Of a stretch of 29,427 bases of DNA, positions 20,301-29,427 are shown one piece after another (within the stretch, counting starts at the first letter, position 1; the number at the start of each line of letters is the position of its first letter). This DNA is from Asterionellopsis glacialis. Taxonomy: Eukaryota > Bacillariophyta > Plagiogrammaphyceae > Rhaphoneidales > Asterionellopsidaceae. Under the pieces are notes generated by a model. The model was given only the letters and a program-made list of their open reading frames with translations. It had not been told where the DNA came from and searched no databases. Made by a program: the position numbers and the translations under genes. Where the stretch lies: assembly GCA_014885115.2 (NCBI GenBank), contig WKLE02002041.1, forward strand, positions 656 to 30,082, given 5' to 3'.

Positions 20301-23300
20301 ATCTACGGACGGCGGGACGCAAGAAAATGTTAGACAAGACGATAAGCATCGACAACCTTCTCAATCCGATGAGATGGGTAATGGAGATATGTGCTTGGCT
20401 CATTTTTCTGTAGAAATTATTGAAGAAATCTGCAAGTTAAGACCAAACTTCGTTGAAATGTTTTCAAGTAGTATGGTCTCTCTCGTCGATTCGTTGACAA
20501 AGGTGCACATCCAAGAAGCAACTTCAAGTCAACGACACGTTTCCTCGTCTTCGCAAAAGATGGGATCCTTAGGATTTCAACACATGCACGCTACTCCAAT
20601 CGCTGGAATAATGGAAGAAGCGTGTTCAGATGAGAACGCACAAATTGTCGTTAGTGGCAACTCAAAGCCAGCTGTAGTCAATGATGGCCAGCGCTCTTGT
20701 GAAATTTGCGAATTAGACGCAGACTTAAAGAGTCTTGTGACGTGCCTGCGCCTTCTTGGGAATAGCTCCGTACCCTTCACATTTTCAGATCGACGAAGAA
20801 AATTCTTACACGTCCTTGGGAATATCATTGATATGAGTGATAATCTTCAGATTCTTATGACGGCTATAGGTATCGTTGGTAGATGGTTGGTCGCACACGG
20901 ATGCGATGGACCAATGACATTAAAAGAGCGTAACAGTTTTCTGTGGAAAATCGCTTCATTTGACTTTAATGGGTTGTCAGACGTGTCAGCACAGCCTCTT
21001 GCCGATCTTGTTGCGTGCGTAGTTCTTGCAATTCATAATAGCAAGAACGACAAACTAAGTGGATCGTCTTTCTCTGAAAGCCACAAAGGAGATTCAATGT
21101 CGACGGAAAACACCGGCACAACAGGTAAGAGGGAGACAAAGGCATGTGACAGCGATGATATGCTTTTAGGGCGATCGCTAGTTGCTTGTTTGTTGTGTGC
21201 TAACCCCTTAATTAGATCAAGGCTTCTGTGCCTTTACGGCACGCAAAGTAAGGACTATTCCCTCATGAAGAAATCCTTTACCAATTTCGGCGATGGATCC
21301 GTGCGTTCTGAAATAGATGGGTTAGTCGATATGGGAGTCCCTGGGCGCTCTCCATTAGATGTGTTGTGGCAACTTCTTCACAGTGACTATGAAGGTCTCG
21401 GAGGTAGACTCTGGATCCTCGTTTTTGTAGAGCTGCTACTAGCGAGCTGCCAGCCAAGCCGTAAAGTACGCCTTGCGTCAAAGGAATTACTTGTTTTTGA
21501 ACGTCACGGCCATACTCCCACTTGGTTGCCCCCGCCAGCAAGCGGAATGGAACTAATAAGAATATGTGTCGAAACTACAGACATTGCGGAGAGTCACGCC
21601 GCTTTCCTCCAGCGAATTGCAGAAGTAAAGGCCGCACCTTTGGGTAGATGCCTTTCAGCAATGAAGGTTCTTGCGCATGGTGACCCTGTGCTGTGCCAGA
21701 CCTTATTTGACAAACTACTGTCATCAGCATGGAGCTGTCTCCCCGATGATAGCATACGTTCCAAACTTGTCCCAGCAATGGAATCACTACTTTCTCGCCC
21801 TTTTCATTCGCAATTTTTTAAGCAACCCCGGTTGTCTTCCACAATTAATTCTTTAGCAAGGCATGAAGACACATCCGTGAGCACAAATGCTGTAAGAGCT
21901 TTCCTAAAATCAATCGCTGATCTCCGCCCGATGCCTGCTCTTGATACGAATCTTCTTTTATCTGTTGCCGAGAATTACAATTGCTGGCACGAGGTTATTT
22001 CTATCCTGGAACACCAGCATACTATGGTATCGATGATTTCTACGACTAATGACCAGATTCAAGAATTGACACGGACTTATCTGTCTGGTATTCGACATTG
22101 TTATTGGCAACTCGGTGAAGGTAACCTATGGTTAGCACTTTCTTGTAAATCATGCCAACTTCCAGAGAGTAAGTGGGCGATTTCACTTGACATGCATGGT
22201 ATGGTTAAAGAAGCTTTAGAAGCTTATAGCGGCCTCATCGAACTTGTCGACAGCAACACTGGTGCACCTGCTTCCTTTCATCCCTCCGAAAACGAAATGA
22301 GTCTATGGGAAGATAGGTGGATCGAACTTCAGAAGGAAATGTGCCAGTGGCAAGTGGTTGCAGACTATGCCAACTCAACCGCCAGCCCTCGTCTGATGTT
22401 GGAAACTGCGTGGAAGTCGCAGAACTGGGAGAAAGTCAAGGGTCTATGCGCGGCGCCTTCACTTGTTGCATCGATAGAAGCTGGGGACCCTACCATCAAA
22501 CTGAGCGAAATTTTCCTTGCGATTGTTGACGGGAAATTGAGTGATGTCGAAAATTTGCACGCGCAGACCGCTCAACTTTGCTTGCACAGGTGGCAACTTC
22601 TACCAAAAATTTCGTGTGGAAGCACTGTTCATGTTTCTTTACTTCAACTGTTTCATCGGCTGGTTGAACTTAGGGAGTCTGGCCAAATTATGGTCGAAAC
22701 TAGTAATCATTCCAGTGGGCGAACATTGCCTGATCTCAAAAACTTGCTGAGGTTAGTATTGCAAAATTTATTTGTTTTCTGGTCTTGCACAAGCTCGTAT
22801 TGCTAACAATATCACATTTTGCGATTGGCAGTGCTTGGCGTTACAGGTTGCCAAATGAATTCGAAAATATTTCTGTTTGGGACGACCTCTTTCTGTGGCG
22901 CTCCCATATGTTCACAGCCATAACTTCTAACTTTCACTGGAGCGACCCAAACGCGCTCGCCAGCCTTCATGATCGTCCGTGGACAGCTATTCGAATGTCC
23001 AAGACAGCAAGAAAGCAGGGCATGAGAGAGGTTAGTAGCACAGTCTCCGAGGTAACGACCTATGAATTTTATTTATCTGACCCTTTCTCTTTCGCTTTTG
23101 TGCTGTAAAGGTCGCTCTTCTCTCTCTAAGCAAGTTGACTGACTGCGCCATGGATGTCTCCGATGCATTTTCAAAACTGAGAGAACAAATCCTTGTTTAC
23201 GACAACCCGGAATCCGAGTTGGAGAGATCAGGAGGACTTAATCTGGTGAACACGACCAATTTATCGTTTTTCGATGCATCCCAGAAAAGTGAGCTTTTCC

Positions 23301-26016
23301 GATTAAAGGCTGTATTTCTAGCGTCTCTTAGCGCTCGGTCAAAAGCCAATCAGGCATATTGTCACTCCGTGCAAATATGCCCTTCTTACGCTAGAAGCTG
23401 GATAAGCTGGGGTGGACTCTGTTCTTCACTTGGTGATATTACTGAAAAACAACGTGAACATCAGGCTACAACAGGCACCGAATCAGGCGCGGTAAGTCGT
23501 TTTCAATGCAATAATTCCTTTATATCGAAATCAGAACCTCAACTTTTCGTGTTGTCCCTTGCTTCTCCAGAGTGCGGCAGCAGCTGCCAAAAAAGTTGCG
23601 CAGTACTTGGCACAGGCAATGGGTTGTTATATTGAGGCGGTGCGCTGCGACTCGAACGAATGGTCAAGGATGCATCTACCAAAGTGCCTATGGATGCTCA
23701 TCAAGGACGGCTCCTCACCTGGAGTTCTTTGCCAGACGCTTGAGGCACGCGGGGCATCGTTACCTTCATGGGTGTGGCTCCCATGGATCCCACAACTGCT
23801 AACGAGCCTTTGCCGCATCGAGGGCCGTGCCGCAAAAGCCATTCTTACCGGTCTTGTTAAGTCTTACCCGCAGGCATTATACTTTGCACTAAGAGCCTTC
23901 TACCTCGAGAGACGAGATGTTGACCGTTCTCGGGGTGCACCATCCTCTTCAAGTCATCAAGGATCTGTTACTCATGCCGAAGAGCTCATGTCCTCTTTGC
24001 GAAGGGCACACCCAACGCTTTGGACTTCTCTGGAAGCCATTCTAGAGGAACTCATCGTCAGGTTTCGTCCGTCATACGAAGAAGAGCTTTTGGCAACTAT
24101 AACTGCACTTCTTGACCGTGCCGAGTCACAGATAAATCATCATAAACATACTGACAAACACAGCGAAGATGAAGAAAATACTATTCTCGCTTCGGTATCA
24201 AAAACTCTTGGTCGGATTTCAACTAAGTTTTTCAGCGCATCCCCGGCTGACACCGCATCGAGAAGAAGAGATGAAAGAGCAAAAAAGACAGACGAATTTA
24301 AGCGGAAATATAAGGCAGCATTTGAGTCCGACTTTTCGCTTGGTATATCTGGATCGAAGGACAACTCGGAAACGCTACCCAAACTCAGTCTTGAAGACTT
24401 TCTGTCTCGCTTGAAAAAATGGAAGGAGCGCCTGGAAGCGCAAGTGTCAGCAACGCCAGCGGCTCTTCCATTGATCGAGTGTTCGCCAACTCTTGCTCTT
24501 TTCTCCAACGAAGCGCCAGACCTTTGGGCGGGTTCATGTGATCCTCGTCAGTCCGATTCGCCATCTCTTGATCGTGAACGGACACGTGACACTGAAGATG
24601 GTCTTAATCCACCCTCTGCATCTTCAGATGCAACAACAGCTGCAGCTTCTGCTGCTTTGGCAGTTGCAAATGCTGCATCAAGAGAAGGAGTCGGTGGCCA
24701 CTACGGAGGAGGTTCTGCTGCCATAGAGATTCCGGGCCAGTATGTACCGAACAGAACAAATTGTCTGGATTCCAAACCAAATCCAGAACTTCACGCGAAG
24801 TTACTTCGATTCGAATCCAAGCTTACCGTGCTCCGCAGAAATGAACATTTAGTGAGGCGAATAGGCATGATTGGTAGCGATGGTAAAACTTACCGCTTCC
24901 TATTGCAATTTGCTATACCGTACTGGACAAGAACGGATGAACGGACTTCGCAACTTCAATATATCGTCGATAAACTGCTTAGGAAAGGCGTTTTAAGCTC
25001 AAGAAATTACCTATCAGTGCAGCCGACTGCTGTAATTCCTATAGCACAACGTCTTCGAATGACGGCTGAAAAAGATTCAAGACTCTCTTTGGATGACGCG
25101 TACAGACGTGTCTGTGAGAGGGAGGGGAAAATGTACGACGGTATTGCAAACTACTTTCAGCAAGCTGTAAACGAGCATCTAGAACAGCGAGATTACTCCG
25201 CACTGGAAGGCCCGGAAAAGAAAAAGGCGGAGAGAGCCGCAAAGCTAGAGGTTTTCAAAAACATTTGCGAAAACATGGTTGACGGCCACATGTTATTAAA
25301 GCATATGCATCTTGCATTGGACGGCCCAGAGGGCCTTTTTCACTTTCGTCGCTCATTTGCTGGGCAGTTAGCAGCAAACTCATTTTTTCAATATGTGTTC
25401 TGTGTTGTCGAGAGGAACCCATCGAGATTTGTTTTTGATCAACAGAACGGTCAAGTATTCGCACCAGATTTTCGTTTTGCGTATAGTAATCAAGGTAAGA
25501 AGAAGTCACATTGAATTGTATAAACGAATCACAAATGCGAACGCACTCAAAATTCCTTTGCTCTGGACATCCAATATTTTAGGTTTTCTGGAAGGCAACG
25601 ACCTTCCTTTTAGGATGACACCCAACATCAAAAATCTGATCGGAAATCACCTCCTTGAAGGTCGGTTCACCCCTTCGATGGCTACAATTGCAGCCTGTGT
25701 GAACGACCAGAGAGAAGAAGTCGGATCGATATTACGATTGATATTGCGTGACGACATCGTTTCATGGTATACGTCAAAATCAATGGCGAAGAGTGACACG
25801 AAAACCCAGGAGCTCGAAAAACAGTTAGCTGATAGGGTCAATAAGAACGTTTCCCTTGTGCAGGCTCGCATTTCTGCTTGCAAACCAAATAAGAAAAAGG
25901 AAAACGGGGGCCTTGGCCGCGATGCAATAGACATGAAAGTGAGGAAACTCCTTGAAGAAGCTACAGCACCGGAGACTCTCTGTATGATGCCGACAACGTA
26001 CCATGCTTGGTTATAA
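11314..26016 (+). CDS. TRRAP: TRRAP/Tra1 PIKK-family pseudokinase, transcription co-activator scaffold
   Basis: Exons by GT-AG and frame: 11314-14231, 14314-16302, 16379-16950, 17032-19550, 19633-22751, 22832-23030, 23111-23491, 23571-25494, 25583-26016; introns are 76-88 bp. The product is 4684 aa, against about 3700-3900 in yeast and human. It opens with HEAT-type helices (landmark VLTRDYEDNAFLAIRIIFDLHKNYR), and the splice to exon 2 gives LGLRTLEFWVDNLNPEFLYP, a strong TRRAP landmark, followed later by KRALFSRSLRLLPLPEQVG. The FAT region lies in exons 5-8 (ARSWISWG). The PI3K-like domain starts at about 4290 (GSDGKTYRFLLQF). Where active kinases have DRHxxN and DFG it has ERNPSRFVF and PDFRFAY, so it should be catalytically dead as in other TRRAPs. 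The FATC ends ATAPETLCMMPTTYHAWL. Extra length comes from a His-rich run, acidic loops, a coiled coil in exon 4 and a Lys/Ser-rich loop in exon 5. TRRAP recruits activators to SAGA- and NuA4-type acetyltransferase complexes in the nucleus. Confidence 0.96.
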
Positions 26017-27477
26017 TTTTGGTTTGAACACCGTTATGCAATCTACTAAAAAGGTCATTCCTGTATAATTAGGTGTCATTGGACTAAGAAATTGGTATTG
26101 AAGATTGATTTGATACTACGGACAACTCAAGAAGATAGCACGATAGTCCAGATACTTCAGCTAATAACAAATAATAGGAAAACAATCTTTGCAAGCACTA
26201 TGCCGCCTGCACTTTAGTAAAATGGAGATTCAACTGCAGCACTAAAATGAAAACCACCGTCATCTTTTACCTCTTCTACTGAAAGTGCACAGAAGATACA
26301 CACCATCAATGGGAGCTTCTAGAACTTGCTGGAATTATCAGTAATATTCTTTCGCCTGCCCACGAATCCCTTCTTGAGGATGCAAGAGAGCCGTATCGAA
26401 TACTTTCAAATAAATGAAACCCATTAGTCGTTGAAGTAGTTGAATGGAAGATCAAGTTGAGGAAACAGAAAATGAGTCCATTCCTAAATTTGTTGATGTG
26501 TTCAATGGTGGACAAATACTCGCACTTGAAGAGTGCTAATCTATTCCAGCATCGTATGGGCATCCATGGAGAGATGAATTTATCCGACCGTTGACAGCGA
26601 CAGAAGTTTTGCCAAGAATGTTAAATAATATTATGGCTTGCTATAGTAAGGAATTCCAATCGGGTAAATCTGCCAAGCTTGCATTCATTTTAGAAAAAGT
26701 AAGAGCATTGTCCATGGTTACACAACTTCATTATACGCCCTCTGTCCCAATATAAATCTAAAAAATGTACTCTCCCTTCGCGTCAACACAGTAATCCACG
26801 ATAAAAGAATTACTACGAGTACATGGGGAAAGTTACTACATTGGAATTCTAGTGGTACATACCCTTGATACTCCAATTTCATTGACTGTCCAAACGAAAC
26901 ATCATTTGTTACTACTGTAGAGACTATATTTCAATATTGAGGCTAGCATGTGGATGAGGTAGAAAAAAGGAGTTACCAGGTACAAAAGTGACAAAAATTA
27001 AATAAGATCCCGCCTAGCTAGTCCATGTACCGATATTGTGATTGTCTATTGATACATGGATGCATTGGTAAAAATTTTCATAGTTAGCACAGTCAGTCAG
27101 CCCAGTTAGTCCAGTCAGTAGCAATTAAAAGATAAATGCAGTCGTGAAAAAACTCGAGTAATTTTATAAAATGAAGGTAGTCGTGTTTATAAAAACTAAT
27201 GGAACTTCGTACTCTCATCCATATAAAATTCCAGATTTTTCGGAAATGTAAAATTATGTGGTGTTTTTAATCAGACCTACCGTTGAGGGATGAACAATAG
27301 AAAATACAAATACTTTGTGTTGTTAGTGTGAAATTTTGGCGGGTCGTCTTTGCCTTCAATGACAATATCTCATCAACTCGGAATTTTCCATTTCTCCTCA
27401 GTCCACCTTTCATTTCTCATATTTTCTTGAAATACAAGAATTGCAAAGCATCTTCCAATCTTGAACATACTGTAACA
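26017..27477. other. Gene-poor interval with decayed sequence
   Basis: No intact gene is visible in 1.46 kb. It contains a possible decayed frame (26444-26755), a terminus-like CCCTCTGTCCCAATATAA word (26738-26755), a GTAC word within CCAGGTAC near 26977, and a short run of CAGTCAG/CCAGTTAG words at 27090-27120. The last 200 bp precede the small secreted protein and should hold its promoter; no TATA box is clear. Confidence 0.4.
26444..26755 (+). pseudogene. Possible decayed ORF with one in-frame stop
   Basis: An ATG at 26444 opens 31 codons (MEDQVEETENES, ending ALEEC), hits TAA at 26537-26539, and the same frame then stays open for 71 more codons (SIPASYGHPWRDEFIRPL, ACYSKEFQSG) to TAA at 26753-26755. 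The residue mix looks protein-like rather than random AT-rich DNA, but no domain is recognised and chance cannot be excluded. It could be an old gene fragment or part of an unrecognised mobile element. Confidence 0.25.
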
Positions 27478-27943
27478 ATGAAGTTCTCTACTAAAGCTCT
27501 ACTTGTTGCTTTTCTTTCCGTCATGGCAGCAGGAACTGCTCAAGAAGACACAAGTGAGTAATGGGTAAAAAGATTTGTTTTCTTGATGTAATATCCATGT
27601 TTGCAATCCTTTGTTTGCCTTTTTTTCCTTGGGGAGAGTGACTTGGTAGAAGCTGCTTGTTTCTTCGGCGAACATTATGCCTAATCATTTAGGTCGTACA
27701 ATTGCATTTTTGAACTGTCTACCATGGACCATCCTTTCGTCTAACAACAAATTTGTTTATTTTTGGCGTGAACCATCGTAACTTCATCCCTGTATGGCAG
27801 TTTTATTTGAAGATAGCTCCGTGACGAAGGCGAGGATGCTCAAGGATGGTTCTACCAAGGGACCCCAAACCACTAGCGCACCAGCAGGTAGCAGCGCCCC
27901 CTCGACGAAGGGTACCAAAGCTCCGAAGGTGAGGATGTTCTAG
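27478..27943 (+). CDS. Small secreted protein, 72 aa, Thr/Ser/Lys-rich
   Basis: Exon 1 (27478-27553) encodes a clean signal peptide, MKFSTKALLVAFLSVMAAG, with a likely cleavage near GTA-QED. A GTGAGT donor at 27554 and a CAG acceptor at 27798-27800 define a 247-bp intron; splicing joins a split Ile codon. Exon 2 (27801-27943) reads ILFEDSSVTKARMLKDG, then a Thr/Ser/Ala/Pro/Lys linker (KGPQTTSAPAGSSAPSTKG) and ends APKVRMF. TKARML and APKVRMF are coded by nearly the same 18 bp, an internal repeat. The second copy contains a possible GTGAGG donor (27929), so a further exon is conceivable. No enzyme domain is seen; low-complexity secreted proteins of this style occur in diatoms, but the role is unknown. 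It is convergent with the metacaspase. Confidence 0.55.
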
Positions 27944-28727
27944 GACCCTCATTGTGAATAGGGGTTTTAGCACAGGGCTAACGTCGGCTGGGAGATCGTC
28001 AGGATAGGGAAAACATGATTAGCTGCCTGTATACACAAAGCAGCAAAGCAAGAATGTGGAGAGATATTTGTAAAGATTTAATTTATACTAAAATATTCAC
28101 GTTAGTCTGTCAATCATGTTTAAAACTTTTTTTGATATACAAAATGACAGACGAAGTCCTCACATCTGTCCATTTACACTGCAGCATGCAGACTTTTCAT
28201 GTGGTTAAGGTATGAATTTGTCGATACTGCAGTCAAATGCTGCCAACTACGCTATGCGTAAACTTGTGCTTTTGATTAGAGATGTGAAAGAGATGAACAG
28301 ACATAACTTGTACATTTAGAAGCGGACATGCGAGTACTTTGAAACAAAAATGACGCAAAACCGAAAACAGGAAAATCTGTCGCACCAAGCATAATTACTA
28401 GAATTATTGCTAGCAAGTCGAACCTGACCTTTTGGTTCCTCCTTGTTTTTCTTTCTTGTCCTTGTGACAACGACTTTTTCTCTTTTTATTTTTCTCTCCA
28501 CTTCTACACAAACACACAAACAAATACATGATTTCCTTCACCACTTTTTTTTTCAATATTAATGTCAAGATCAATTATCCCTCTATATAGGTGAATAACT
28601 TTTACTTCACCCAACCTCTTGCTTTTTAAACACACATCAACAACCCATTTTTTCTCCTCATAACACCGTGTACCCACCATTATCATTCCTTCTTCTTTTT
28701 ACTTTGGTGTAGTCGTAGTAAATCTCT
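27944..28727. other. Non-coding interval between convergent genes
   Basis: 784 bp without a believable gene. A 66-codon plus-strand frame at 28015-28215 has no coding look. The right part (about 28480-28720) is rich in T and CT runs, as expected for the transcribed 3' flank of the minus-strand metacaspase. I see no other structure. Confidence 0.4.
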
Positions 28728-29427
28728 TTACAAAATATTACAACATGCCTGTACCAACGCCATTGGATCACCATTGGAGGCAGCTGCTAACAATTGTGCT
28801 AATTGTATGAGTTTGGCCATATCAAAGTCTGGTTTTAATTCCATTTCTTCGTGTTCTCCGTCCGCGATAAAGGCATAGGGTAAATCCAAGACGGTACCTG
28901 AATGACAACAATCCATGACACAGGTCAAGACAACACCTGCCTTCATGGGACCCACCAAGATAGAATACAAATCATCATCACGAATTTGTCCAGCTTGTTG
29001 ATAATCTACAGGTACCAAGGTTTCATCGTACCCATCCTTTTCATCGCCATCATCATCGCGGAGACGACCACCATGACCTAAAATGATAAATCAAATAGTA
29101 GAGTAGTAGTTAGGCGAGAGAGGAGCATGAGAGAGACAACCAGATGTTGTAGAGCATTTCAAGAATTGCCCGGCATAGCAAGAACCAGACTGACAAGAAC
29201 AGCAAAAGACAAAGTTCGAATAAAACTTACCAGAATAATGGCAGTAGACAGCATCACCGGGTTGACTTTCTGCTACGAGACGACGATAGGCATTTAAAAT
29301 GTTATCACGTGAAGGGTTGGTATGTTCACCATCATCTAAAAGTATGGTAATGTTTTCGTCTTCAAATCCCCAGACATCCTTCAAGTATTCCACCATGTTC
29401 AAGACATCATTGTGACATCCACTAAGT
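28728..29427 (-). CDS. Metacaspase p20 domain, partial (5' end outside window)
   Basis: Exons 29427-29231 (open at the window edge) and 29077-28728, with a 153-bp GT-AG intron at 29078-29230, give 181 visible residues. It enters with [21 protein letters not shown] and NITILLDD, then the catalytic His motif HYSG-HGG, where the intron splits the Gly codon and the catalytic His (29073-29075) is the first whole codon of exon 2. RDDDGDE and LVPVDYQ follow, then the catalytic Cys in [15 protein letters not shown]. Metacaspases are caspase-fold cysteine proteases that cleave after Arg or Lys, usually calcium-dependent, and act in stress responses and cell death in diatoms. After the p20 core only about 50 residues remain (ending VQACCNIL), with none of the usual p10 landmarks. 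The N-terminal side, including any prodomain, is not visible. Confidence 0.93.

Noticed and set aside
6660..26016. Chromatin gene cluster linking DOT1-like and TRRAP
   Set aside because: Two unrelated genes and 3.4 kb lie between them, with alternating orientation; proximity alone is not evidence of joint function.
26737..26960. A complete MITE of about 220 bp from the CCCTCTGTCCCA word to CAATATTGAGGC
   Set aside because: The putative right end matches only a few bases of the left end in inverted orientation, which is not convincing.
28015..28215. 66-codon ORF downstream of the secreted protein
   Set aside because: Cys/Lys/Leu mix without coding look; it only weakly suggests an extra exon and I could not join it cleanly.
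1..29427. CRISPR arrays, rRNA genes and bacterial-type operons
   Set aside because: No regularly spaced direct repeats, no rRNA-like blocks and no Shine-Dalgarno-led gene strings are present; the gene structures are eukaryotic.

Overview
The window reads as nuclear DNA of a diatom, probably a pennate one. Four things point there: a Ty1/copia pol fragment close to diatom CoDi-type elements; a nuclear gene whose product starts with a signal peptide followed by a Phe-type plastid cleavage motif; many short GT-AG introns, mostly 76-117 bp; and an ordinary eukaryotic gene set with no operon structure. The species cannot be named from the sequence alone.

Layout. Positions 1-3000 are decayed mobile DNA: a 5'-truncated PIF/Harbinger-like (Plant_tran) transposase on the minus strand abuts a 5'-truncated Ty1/copia pol end on the plus strand, with a probable 3' LTR behind it. 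Positions 3000-3850 are a gene-free stretch packed with GTAC-centred words such as CAGGTAC. Then come a half-size ABCG transporter (4065-6522, +, 4 exons), a DOT1-like histone methyltransferase (6660-7943, -, 2 exons), a small uncharacterised protein (8672-9103, +), a plastid-targeted RimP-like ribosome maturation factor (9411-10712, -), and the giant TRRAP/Tra1 pseudokinase (11314-26016, +, 9 exons, 4684 aa as I splice it). The right end is gene-poor, with a possible decayed ORF near 26.5 kb, a small secreted protein (27478-27943, +) and the 3' part of a metacaspase that runs off the window (28728-29427, -).

How the genes relate. They look like independent housekeeping genes in alternating orientation: ABCG and DOT1-like are convergent, DOT1-like and the small gene divergent, the small gene and RimP-like convergent, RimP-like and TRRAP divergent across a 601-bp shared promoter. 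Two gene products act on chromatin (DOT1-like methyltransferase; TRRAP scaffold of SAGA/NuA4-type acetyltransferase complexes), but 3.4 kb and two other genes separate them, so I do not claim a functional cluster. I found no convincing new multi-gene system. The points most worth a second look are the duplicated gene tail after the small protein at 9.1 kb, the dispersed GTAC-rich repeats, the RimP with a large acidic insert, the shared breakpoint of the two transposon relics, and two splicing curiosities in TRRAP.

All intron borders are inferred from GT-AG sites, frame continuity and remembered family conservation; no transcript data were available.
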